NCBI GenBank assembly: GCA_025267735.1
Contig: CM046296.1
Location: forward strand, 20,300,464-20,364,463
DNA from: Mactra quadrangularis
Taxonomy: Eukaryota; Mollusca; Bivalvia; Venerida; Mactridae
DNA: 64,000 nucleotides
Direction of reading: 5' to 3'
Under the pieces are notes generated by a model. That model had not been told where the DNA came from. It saw only the letters and a program-made list of their open reading frames with translations, and searched no databases. The translations under genes and the position numbers were made by a program. This document shows, in pieces, positions 1-13,000 of the stretch (positions are counted from its first letter, which is position 1; each line of letters opens with the position of its first letter).

Positions 1-1800
1 TACTGAAAATATTACATTCTATATGTCCCACACTGAAAAAACTATGCTCCAAATTAATGGTCCACACTGAAAAAGCTACATGGTTAACATTTCTTTCACA
101 GAAAAAACTACATGTTTAACGTCCCATACAGACAAATGCTCAATCATTTCCCTACAGTATAAGACAACTAATTATTTCATATGACCAATGAGAATATTTG
201 ATGGATTGAAATAATCCAACTGCCGAAACAAAAAGCCTGGGTCTCTGTATTTGTTTTAGCTGATAATTACTCTAGTCTGTAGGATGCAGACACAATATGT
301 ATGATAATACAACATAATACAAACACTACACAAAAGTACAAAAATATGCAGCTTAGAAAATCATACCATTCATAATTAATCCAAGGCATTTTCATATGAA
401 ATTCAGCATAGAAAGTCTAATACTCAAACACTAGTAAAATTCTGGTACCTTAGACTTGCACTAACACCAGATTTGGATATTTTTCTAACTACAGTATTGA
501 GCTATTGCTGTGGTGAGATACTGTTATTTGTAATGATTTTTATCTGTCACAATCTATGGGTTGTGGGTTTGATTCTCCATATACCATTGAGGACTTTTGT
601 TATATAAAAAACTTACTATATACAATGTAATTACATAAAACCCCACATTGATGGTGAGCTTAGATCAGATTAGACTGTGCAAAATAAATCACACTATAAT
701 TGTCAAAACATCATCATAAAAGACTATGTATATGAAACTAAACCATAGTTATAACATACATGATTGAACGACCTACTTCTTTTATATAACAAAAACAACT
801 TGCAGAAATTAGGGAGCATAAACCAAACCAACCGGCAGTCCTAGAAAATATGTCATGTTTAATATCAATGAAATCTTGTTTCAGCAGCACCAGAAGGAAA
901 AAGTGGTGTAAAACACTATGACAAAAACAACAACTTTTAAGTTACAATTTAATTTTCCTACAGTCTGATGTAGCTGCAGTAACTCATCTTTTATGACATC
1001 AACTATCTAGTTTTTATCACAACAGAAACCATTAGAAAGTTTAATCAAGAATATTTCTGACAGCTTGTCAAACTATACACAAAATTTACAATATAATTAT
1101 TGGTTTAACTTTGTCATGGAATACAAGATAAAATGATTGGATATGTTATTAAAATTTGTTTTAATGGTTTCTGAACATCAAGTAGATCAAATTGTTTGAG
1201 TTTAATACATGTACTTTTTAGAGTCCTAAAAACACAACTTTAACAAAATTGTCAAAACTTAATTCGGGTAAAAAGGGTGAAAGTAAACATATCAGGAACA
1301 GCAACAGTAACACAAACACAAACCTTCCCCACAGCCAAAAAGCAAACAGAGATTTTTTTTAAAGTTTTTAAACTATTCTTATAAAAGGATTGTCACAAAC
1401 AAATAAAAATTACAAAAACGAGAACCTATAGGATTTCCATCTTGGAACAAACAGAGGCAAGGAAGATTAGTCTGTTTGATTTAAATTAACAAGCAATTGA
1501 CTTAGCATAATACAAGACTACACATTATCTTTAATCAAGACAATTAAGTACATATTAGGCTGTGTAGGACCCTTGAAATATAATAATTCTGTAATAACAT
1601 AATTGAGGATTTTTTTCTCCACATAAATCAAATCTTGTACAGAATTTCAAATGCTTTTCAGAGAATCAAGCTGACAGAACAAGTAAGAACTGATCTGATC
1701 TGAGACTTTGGCAAAACTAACACATTCATGTCCCACACTTGACATACAATCAAGGGCCTGGTTCTGATTCCAATTAGCATGACACTACATCAGCACAAAT
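1..1800. other. unc13 intron 4 sequence, no gene seen
   Basis: AT-rich non-coding sequence. At 540-590 a B-box-like run (GTGGGTTTGATTCTCC, about 567-582) suggests a badly decayed tRNA-derived SINE, too weak to call. No splice-bounded coding segment was found here. Confidence 0.5.
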
Positions 1801-1809
1801 AATGGTCGT

Positions 1810-2001
1810 TTTGCAGCAATCTGCTCACCTTTCCTAGCTTTCTTGGACACATTATAACCAGCACACTCCTACACTTCCAAAAGGATATCGTCAAATTTTC
1901 ATACAAGAGGTATAACTTGCCAGGGTGAGGCTTGAACTAGCAGCCCCTTCGGAACATTAGATTTAAATCCAGCATGTAACCAACTGTGACACAGACCCGG
2001 G
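1810..2001 (-). repeat. tRNA-derived SINE, family II, decayed copy
   Basis: The minus strand begins with a tRNA-like head (CCGGGTCTGTGTCACAGTTGG, B box GTTCAAGCCTC near 1930-1940) and continues into a body ending in the segment seen near 1810-1850 (TCCAAGAAAGCTAGGAAAGG). The same order of segments occurs in the intact copy at 41246-41530 and in the copy at 17425-17690. Confidence 0.65.
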
Positions 2002-3986
2002 TAAGATGAGCCAGGGTACCCATTTATGAAACCCTAATAATGAATATCAACAACCAACTTTGTAATAATAGTAATACACTGGTAAAAGACTTCATCAACA
2101 TTATCCAATAGGGAAAAATATTGGATATTGTTAACTAAACTCTTTTGTACAATAGTTTAAGACTACAATGGAAAATTTTATTTGAAAACTGTACAGATTA
2201 CTGTGTATGCAAACTTAATTATTGACAATAGATTTTTTACAATGTGTTTATAGTTGAAGACAGACAGAGAGATAATCTATCAAGATCAATAAAACTTGCA
2301 GTCTTCATCTCAAGTGTTTTACAGTACGTTAGAGAAAGGATATGGAAAGTAGTTTGGAATGCTACCATAAAAAACACTTATATTTTATCTAAATTGTGCA
2401 CTATGTAACCAGTATCATCCTTGTCCAGGTGTTTAACATATCTATCTTGAAGATTTCAAACATTTTTTAAATTATCATAAAGTGATTTTCACTTTTTAAT
2501 ATTCTGAATAATTCTTATGACAAGTTTCTGGACATTTAGCTTTTAATTACCGATACTTGCTTACCCTTTCAAAACAATCCTTTAACTGCTCCCACTCTTC
2601 AGAGGGTAAATACTTATTTGTAGTTGAATTTTAAAGGAAGAGTAATACCTAGAAAGACTGGGGAACTTTACAAGCTGACTTCATCACTGGACTAAAGATT
2701 ATTCACCAAAAGACAATAGCTTCAGTCAATGCCTATATCTTGTACAAATAAGTTATCTTAATTTTTTTCAACAATACTTTTGTAGTGAAACATGATTCAA
2801 TATGTTTGCATGTCCTGTAGTAATTCAAAGTTACCTTCATAACCATAATGAAAGTAACATTAAACCTGGATCAGCTGATTACATGCAAACCCAGTCTTCA
2901 AAATAAGCAGTTAAGTCTGATTGTCTGGCACATCCAGTTTTCAATGCAGACAATTAAATGAAATCAATCAGGAAAACAAACTAATACAATGACAATATAA
3001 AACAAGTGATTTATACATGCTTTCAGTCAATGTCGGATTTTGAACTTTTAATTCCTAGACGGCAACCCTTATTTAACAGTGGCGTCAACTGAATCTATAA
3101 GTAATTCCTAATTCATTTGTTTTACCTATGTCTAATACCATAGTCTTTCAAAAACAAGGACATTCATCCAGCCAAAACAAAGCACTGTATTTACTTCAAA
3201 CAAACAGGGTCTTCCTCTAATTAAAATAAAGCATTGTACTTATTTCAATTCAAACAAAATATAGTCTTTATTCTAATCAAAACTAGGACATGGTACGACC
3301 TTCAATTCATGCTAGACAGAATCATGCTATCATAGTAAAGTAGCTTACTGTGCTATTATATAAACCAGACATTCTAACATACAATGAATTTTCTTCTAGT
3401 TTTTCTATCACAAAGAATAAAATGCAAAGACATCAAGAATGTAGAGTAATATCAGAAGAAAACTTGGCATTAGTTCTATATAACAAGATATAAGTATCAA
3501 TGTTCTTATATGCATTATAACAACAAATACCATCAACTATACAAATATTAATATTCTGAGAAATGTTCTATTGATATGCTTTGTCTACTACTGACATTGG
3601 TGGATCAAGATATACAGAAAATAACATTATTCATGAAGAAGGAAGGTTTTGATTTTTTCCTAAAAAAATTATCGCTCTGAGACAAGCATTATCATGGAAA
3701 ATGCTGAATTATAAGGTAAGAAATAAGTTTCAAACTGTGACTCAAAACTAACTCCTCTCCCCAACACCACTTAAATACTTTTGCCAAGATCCGCCCATGA
3801 AAACACCCTCTGTGCCAAGCTAGACACCTACATTCCTGAAAGCAATTTAATCTTAATATCTGTCTAATCCAGTGTAAGAAATTCCTTATAGAAAAAAGCA
3901 GTATCCCAACTACATACTACACACAAACATCAAAGAGTTACTTCCCTTGGTGAAATATTAAAGTAAAATGAGATAATTCTACTTAC

Positions 3987-4086
3987 AACAGAAAATCTTG
4001 TTCCCAACATGGGTTGTTTCCCTTGACCAATATTGTTGTAGATTTAACATTTTGCAGTTTCAAGACAACATAAGTATTAAATCGTT
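3987..4086 (-). CDS. unc13: unc13 coding exon 4: first half of the C2A domain
   Basis: This 100-nt minus-strand exon has an AG acceptor after a T-rich stretch (complement of 4087-4099) and a GTAAGT donor (complement of 3981-3986). Entered in phase 1 it reads [18 protein letters not shown], then [16 protein letters not shown], leaving two bases (TT) for the next exon. In C2A of Munc13 the corresponding strand-turn-strand block is FNTYVTLKVQNVKST followed by a WEQDF motif, so the match is near-identical over about 33 residues. It is the most diagnostic exon in the window. No downstream exon was found in 1-3986, so the next intron is at least 3.98 kb and leaves the window. Confidence 0.94.
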
Positions 4087-7000
4087 CTGTAAAATAAAGA
4101 AATAACTAATATTATCATGTATTATGTATGATAAATATAGAAACATTGTCTTGAAATGTCGTCACGTACTCGATAGACAATATCTTAGGGATATAATATT
4201 AGGGATTTTCACATAGGTATAGTCTAACAGCATTCACAAGACATAGGTCTACATCATTATAATTTGTTACAATCGGTTGACCTGCTTAGATAAAAAATTA
4301 AAAAATAACTATAATAAAGCAAGTTTAATGATAAAGAGTGTGCTATTAATGGTTCAAAAGTCAATATTTCATAAAGTCATTTAAATATCAAAATGATCCT
4401 AGTGTCAAGATTTTATTAAGTTACATTAATACTGGAATAGTTTAGGTGTAAAAATGTCAAAATGTCACCTGAATATTGGAACAGTCCATGTGTCAAGATT
4501 TCAAAATGTCACCTGCATATTGGAATAGTCCATGTGTCAAGATTTTAAAATGTCACCTGAATATTGGAACAGTCCATGTGTCAAGATTTCAAAATGTCAC
4601 CTGCATATTGGAATAGTCCAAGTGTCAAGATTTCAAAATGTCACCTAAATATTGGAATAGTCCAAGTGTCAAGATTTCAAAATGTCACCTGAATATTGGG
4701 TTAGTCCAAGTGTCAAGATTTCATAAAATGATATTGAAATAGTCCAAGATTTCAAAAAATAATATAGGAATAGTCAAAGTGCCAAAATTTTAAAATTTCA
4801 CCTAAGTATCAATGACTGAAATATCCAAAATGTCAAGTTTTCACTTAAATATATAATTAATAGAATAATCCAAAATATCATAACAAAGAACAAGAATGAA
4901 AAAGATATTCAATGATAATCTAATATTGATCTTGATAAAACCAATATTCATAAAATTTGAACTAGATAGAATCTCTCATGGTAAATATGTGGAATGCACT
5001 TCATAAACAGTGACAAAAAATTGCATGCACTCAGCATGAATTGGTGAAAACGACATGGTTAACATAATAGTCTTTAACATGGCACATTTTTTGCAGTCAT
5101 TTATCATCTGACAGGAATTTACTAAAGACAAAAAATTTACATAAAATGTAGGCTTGACAATACAGCAGCTTAATGTTTTTGCAATTAAAGTATTAAAAGT
5201 TGATGAATAATTAATTGAATCAATTAAGATCGACTTGATAACAGAGATTATCCAGACCAATATTACTAGCAAACAATGTCATTTTAACCTGGAATTATAT
5301 AACACACTGTCGTTTAAGATGTAAACAGTAAGCTTCATATAATTCATTAATTATTAAATTCACTTCATTATACACACAGTAATAATGACTTGTCATAAAA
5401 AATGCACTGATTTTTACACACTTAATCTTATGGAATGAGTGGGAAGATTATTAATTTTGTTCCACAGAATATGGTAAAGTCTGAACTGAGAAAAACTAAA
5501 GAATACAAGAAATACTCTCAAATGTAATTTAATATCCCTTAATTTGACCTGAGGTATAAAAATATATTTATATAAAAGCTCATTAAAGCTACCAGGTACT
5601 TATACAGTCTACAAAATTAGCAGGGGTCCTGTTTTCCTGCACTGGATTTCTGGAAAACAAGAAATCTTGGGGCAAACAAAACACAGTATGGTGAGCCCAG
5701 GCAACCAAATTTGTCTCTAAATTTTCATGGACTGTTTAAAAAAATCGTTTTCACAATAGAATTTTCTAATATTAATCTTAAAAATCGTGATAGGCTAATC
5801 AGTATATTTAGGGTTGCTATTAGAAATGTTTGCTCATCAACATGAGACAAATCAATGAGATTTTCAGTACAATACACTAGTATTACCTTCTACAAATATT
5901 TAATGTCTGAATTTAATGTCTACAACATCAGATTTCATGATGGAAAAAAACACATTAAATATAGAAACATTAAATCAACTGATTAAGAAAGTAAATATAT
6001 CAAATTTCCTATTAATTATATTTTTTATCTCATTAAATCAACAAATAACAAAAACAATAGAGGAAACAAAATTTGAATCTAATGTAAACATGAAAACATG
6101 CAAGAATAAAAATATTACTCTAAAATAGAACATTTGAGACTTAAATTACATTCATCATGTCAAATTACAATAAACAACATAAAAATAGATAATTTGAAAT
6201 GAAATTATAGATTTACAAGTGAATTATAAAGTTCAAGTACTAAAACATATTATAGAATAAATTGTGGTTTAAATTTTCATAAAACTATCATTATATTTGC
6301 ATTATCATTTGACTAAGCAGACGGATCAATGTTGATTGTATCTGAGCCTAAAGATATTGTAAAAATGAAACATTCACAAGCTCAAAATTATATTTACATG
6401 TATATATGACACAATATTTCTTCAAGCTGAATATGTATGAAATATTATTTATATTGCAAAATTGACCTATTAATCGAAAATGGTATCAAGCAGATTAATT
6501 CACAACAAAAATATATCGATGGGTCGGATATAAACCAGTCTACATCCATCTATATTAACATGTAACTAGATCAGTTTTGTACTGTCCCATTAAATTATTA
6601 ACCTAAATATCATACATAAAATCTCTCATCTAGTACAAATCTGTATATGATACAACATAAATATAAACTTTTAATGCAATTTAAACCCAATTAAAAAGTT
6701 AAATCTGTACCCTCTACATATATGTGCAGAAACCTAGCATATCAGTCAACTAGACTGGTTTTGCACCAAGATCAATGATTTGAATGAGAATACTTTTCAC
6801 AAAAATGCTTAAAAATCTAAATAAAATTATTTCATCAATAATTCAACATATTTTCATACAACAGTTCATAATTAATTCAGCTAAATAATTGCGAAGTACA
6901 ACTATTGGAGGAGAATGTGTACTTGTAAGCGTTTTGTTTGGCTTTCATGTGGTTTATCAACAATTATCAGTTATTTAGGGTGGCTGCTCCACTTAACCAA

Positions 7001-10000
7001 CCCGAATTCTTGGACTCTTAAATATTTGAATAGTGAAGATCCCTTAATACACTACCACAAGAAGTGAAAAGATACACACTATGAGTGTGTGTTGCTTTTA
7101 CATTTTGTAAAAATATACTTTTGCCTAGAAGACTTTGTTGGAGCCAGATATATACTAAAGTAATCTCAGACTATGCGTAGTCAAAGACTTAAGTCAAAAG
7201 TACTTATGCACTCATGTATGTAACTTTAACATTAAATTAAGCCATCAAAATCAAGAGCCAAAACTAAAATCTTCTTCCTATTTTGACCTTGTTTCTAAGA
7301 GTATCTAGTTTATGAAACAAATCAATTGTTTACACACAATCTCTCACTATGATGGTATAATATCAAGGGAGTCATTTTACAGCCTGTCTGTTTCTACTGT
7401 ATGAAGACTGGAGTCAAATAAAACACTGCAAATCAATTAACTATCTATAGCTAGTTTTACTGTATAAGGTTAGAGAGAAAAATCCTGCTTTTTTCGGCCA
7501 AGTTCATTGCCTCTTGAGCTATTTCCCTGAATAAGATCAAAAAAAGGAACAGGCACGGCCGAGTGATTATGACATTGGACTAGTAATCATTGGATAGCCA
7601 GCTTTGTGTTGGTTTGAATCTCATCCAAAACCTAACCCATCGTTTCTTTGAGCAAGAAACTTTATCCTACTATTTCAGTACTGCAATTTGGTGGACCAGG
7701 AAACTGACTCGAGAGTGATGAATCTAAGTTTTAAGAACTTGCTTCAAAATCTAGCTAAAGTAAATTAGCATAAACTTAAACTAGACAAATCTTGCTTTTT
7801 GGCTGAGCTCATTGAACCTATGAGCAAATTTCACATAACGATGTAAAAGAAGAAATTCTGCATTTTTGGACATGCTTATTGACCTTACAAGTTTATTATC
7901 AGGAAAGGCAACAGGAAAACTCAACAATTTTCCGACAAAAGAGGTGTAAATGGTGCCGGAATATTAAGCAGTGAAACCACAATAACTGATGATTCAATTA
8001 TCAAAATGTGACCATTGCATTTATTATTTTAACAGGCTTTTACTATATTTACAAAACAAACATACCATAGAAATTGATGAATGTGTTAGTAAAACTAATA
8101 TTTTTGTATATTTGACCTAAACCAGGTTGTTATCTATAATATCATCAGACAGAATATATAACAGTATAACTAAACATGTAGAATCAATCATTGATTGGTA
8201 TACAATGTATATATGACTTTGTTTTTTACTTCTTAAGGTTCCTTATTGGAGGATGAACAAGTTTTTTTATTTTACTTAGTAATGTAAGAGGCCAATCACC
8301 AGACCTACTTTTCTGAACACTTTACTTTACAAGAACCTGATTATACTTCAATAAGAAGCAAACAACTTTTCAAGCTACAGATGAAAATTGATATAAAATA
8401 TTAAGTGTATAACTTGCTGAGACCTGGATTCAAGCACAGTACCTCCACATACAAAACCCACTGTACACCACTAAAGCATGAGTTCTGGATTAGAAATGTT
8501 GACTCTGAGTTAAAAGTTTGAATAATAAGGTGAGTTACCTTCTGTGCATAATTGAAAAATGATGAGATGACAAAAACATTTTGTTTAAAAAAAATTCCTG
8601 ATCATGACAAGTTCCTTTGATTTAGATATTAATTTTATATATTTCAATATTCTGCCACATTTCACAAAATAAATATGAAGAAAAAAAGGAGGGCAGATAA
8701 AATCAAGCACTGTAGACATTTCAAGGCACCGAACAATATAATGCTATCCTCTGTAAATGCTGTAACCTCAAAAAAGAGGGGAAAAATAACAACATAAATA
8801 ACAATACCAATCTAATCTTACGATAAAGTTCTGGTATAAAGACCACCTTGGTTAGTATAATTGCACTATTTTTTACAATATGAAGTCCCAAATGCTTAAT
8901 TTTAAGAAGAAAATATGTCTCTATATCAGGACAGTTCCACCATAAAGATCATGGATTTTGATGGTCCTCATAGTGGAACCATATTGTATGAAAGTAATAA
9001 AATAACAGAACATACAAACCACTATACATCAGTTATATACATTAAATAAGTTTAGTCAGGCAAGCAAGCTATAACGATACATTTATATGTCATTGTTAAA
9101 TATACAAGTCATATACAATCACAGTTCTACTATCTTTAATGTATAAAGCATAACAAAATAAAATAATTTATGAATCTATGTTTAACATAAAACACTACAA
9201 CAAAAACAACAACAGTGATACTATATTAAATAAAAGTCTGCAAAATAAGCAGTTGTCTGGGAAATCAGATATTAGCGGGTTTCCAGGACAACCACTTTTG
9301 AGTTTAAACAACCAAAATTTCTCTAGGGCAACATAAAATCTACAATAAATATTATGTGCAGGCAAACAAAAATTACTTATTCAGTCAACCAGATCCCTAT
9401 TTAACAGAATAAAATCAAAGTTCTTGTGCAATTCTTTAATAGTTCAACTTTTGATATCCATAAAAACAAATCAGTTTAAAAATATGTCATTAATTATGAT
9501 TTCCAACCTGGTACCTCTGGATTTAAAATCCTACACTCAACCACTGCACTGCTGCTGAGAATCTAAGGACTCTATCACTTTAGCTGCTTTAATCAGAGTC
9601 CTGATAATTCCTGAACTTATAATGTATTCCATAGTGGGTCAAGAAGTCAGTCTGCGGCTAGAAGCAATAATATGTAATATATATTTCATGAATGTACTCC
9701 ATCGGGAGCTGATATAATTTGGTGAGATTAACAATACCTTGAATGTACTATATCTATATGATAATTTATTTTGACAATTGGACAAATATCAAAAGTAACA
9801 TAACATATTTTTGGCACCTGTGATGTATATATAATTATCAAAAACAAAACAGTAATAAAGCCTTAAGCTTAAAACACTCTTAAAGAAACTCAATTCTTGA
9901 ATGAGAGAATTTAACTAATAAACAAGAATAATTACAACCTAAACAAAATAATACAATCTGATTGGTCAAAAGTGAACACGTGACTTGAAAAAATGTCTTT

Positions 10001-13000
10001 TTATTTCTGTATAAACGCAGTTGCCAACAAAAATTTATTAATATTCATGACTTTAAATTACGTCATGCTGGTACTAATTTCATGAATGAAAAAATCTATT
10101 TTACCCCTGTCACATGTAAAACAAAAGCTATGCATGTCATTAAAAGAAGTAAATCATCGAAAACATGAAAAATGGTCCGATATAATCATATTGAAAATAA
10201 AATAAGAAATAAATGTTAACTGAAATAAAGATTTCAGTATCACTTTTATCTTTACTATAAATAGTTGACCTCGACCTTGATAAACGCACAAGAATAGCGT
10301 AAAACTTTCAACTTGTTTACACGTTTTTTATAGCTATAAAATCGTGGTTTTCCCTGGTAGTGCTTTTTTTATACAAATTTAAATCCATTTACTAACATTT
10401 CTTTGCACTATTGATTTTGAAATGACATTAAAACCTGGAAAAATTGCATTGAAGCGAAGACCAAAATGGCCAACGGCCAGTATGAAAGACCTGTTAACGA
10501 ACAATATTATTCCGCATTCGGCTCTTACGCACTAAAATATAGTTCTCTGATATCAACACAATTAATAATGGTTCAGTCGACAAATTTTGCCCAGAAAGGT
10601 TGTAATTATTATATAAGGAATGAATTCATAGAAACTGACTTTCATCGAAAAATAAATGTCATTTTGGTGACAGCTTATTTCCATAAAGGCCTATAAATTC
10701 ATTCCTTAAATTAATAAAGCTATGCTTTATTATTTCTGTGCAGAAAAAAAATAAACATAAATAACTCTTCAAAAAAACAGACAAAAATAATTAAGTGCGC
10801 AAAAACAGAAAATATTTAAAAATATTATTAAAGAAAAATGTCAAAACAATAAAAGACAGTCAAATAGTGCTCAGATGAGCTAAAAACGAAGAAACCAAAA
10901 TTGGAAAATAAGTTGACAATGGCAATACACTAGACTTTTACTGTGTGCGATTTTGTTTACCTGCGATAGCCGATAATGAGTTTCCAACAGAGTTCGACTG
11001 ATGTAATGTACCTGGTTCCCCGACATATCCCGGACCTTAACACAAAATAGACAAATATATATAAATATACACTGAAAAGGTTCAAAAACCGACTAAATGT
11101 CGGCTAAACACAAGCAACTTTATAGAAAGGCAAATTAAATGATATTACAGTTAACACACATTATTTTTCACAACCAAAGTTAAATATTTTTATTTTACAA
11201 AATTAGTGATATAATCAAATTAAGACCATGTTCTATTCTATTCTGTTCTAGAAAAATATAGAACTACTGCACAGATCAATCTGTATTGTGTATTTTCTTC
11301 AGCTGTCAGTGGCCCATATACTAACCTGTCTGATTTAAATACTAGATCTTTGTTCCATAGTCCATGTACATAAATACAGATACCTATTTTATTGATCTTG
11401 AGAACAGAAGTACTGTAGTGAGTATTTAAATCAGCTAGGTTAATGAATGCGCCACTGAAAGTTGAATAAAATCTAACAATACAATGGATTGTTTATATGG
11501 AAGTGTGTAGCATCATTTAATTCAACTTTCTATAAAAGATACATTTATATACATACATGATATACATTGAAACTTCAATCATTCCAAATAGAGGTTAAAC
11601 AAGTACAATATAATGATGTATAATAAAGGTATGGGGGAAAGGTTAAAGGTCATCATACATATATAAACAATATTATAAACAATATAAAAAGATCATTAAA
11701 ATAATCATGAATGTCAAATTAATGACATTGTTAAATTTCATTCAACTGTCAGTGGCTCATACATTAACCCTGCTGATTTAAATACTTCATATCTATTTGA
11801 TAATCCTTGTACATACATATGGTATCTATTTTTATCGATCATGGGTACAGAATTAATACAGTGAGTATTTAAATCAGCATAGTTAATGTATGCATCACTA
11901 AAATTTAACAATATATATTTTTTATCATTTTGTAATAAATCTCTCTTCCACTATAACTTATAATTTATTAATTCCACAACTTTCAAAATAAATTGAAACT
12001 GCACAGTATTGTGCTTTACTCTGAATTTCAACATGTTCTAGTCATATCCCAATGGTCAGTTGTCTTACACACATTCCCTGGACACTGACCAGGTCAAAAA
12101 TACTGAACCTAAGGTTTTAGCCTAGTACTTAAACACTGAGCAGAAAAGTACTAGCACCTGGAATGGCAACTGTTCTACTTGATAAAGAGGAATGTTAGAA
12201 AATTGCAGTAGAAAATATTGAATAACCAAGCTTCTTGAACGTACAAATGTCTGTCAGGGGAGGGTTTTAACCCAATTATAGTAATTATTAGTAATTAAGG
12301 GTTGATAATGAACTTGTGTCTAAATCTAGAACATTTTCATTATATAAAGGGAGATAAATGTGACGAAATTTAAGTTGAACTCCAGTAAATGTAACTATAA
12401 CTAATACGCAACATGAGAAAATTGAAAGGTCAATACCTTTATAAGAGCATAATTTTATATAAGGCAAACTTATATAGGTGGTCGTCAGTCACGCAGGCAA
12501 CATAGTGTAAGAAATATGAGTTACTAAAAAAAACATAGTTTATAGTTTCAGCTATGTACAACAAAGAAACAAAGTAAGACAAATATAGATTGAAACATCC
12601 TTTCAGCAATATTATAAATACAATTATAGAGCTGCCTAATGAAATATACTGTTAACTACATGAATAACTTAGAAACTCTTACAAGGATAAATGGATGAGT
12701 TCTTGGAGAAACAAAACAACACAAAGTAGAAAGCTTTCTATGTCAATGACACTGAGCAAGAAACATCTAAGTGGTTCTATTACTATGTACTTGGTAATTG
12801 TATATATGCTCTCATATGGAACTTTAATGTACAAGACAAAATGGAATTCTCTATCACCATAGAGAGTGATGACACGAGGAAATCATTTAAATATAGTATG
12901 TTGAACAATATGAAAGACCATAAAGTAAGTTACAGTAAGAACAAATATGTCAATGACTTAGAAACCAGAAAAGGACAGAAAGGCAGGCAAAAGGCTAGAA

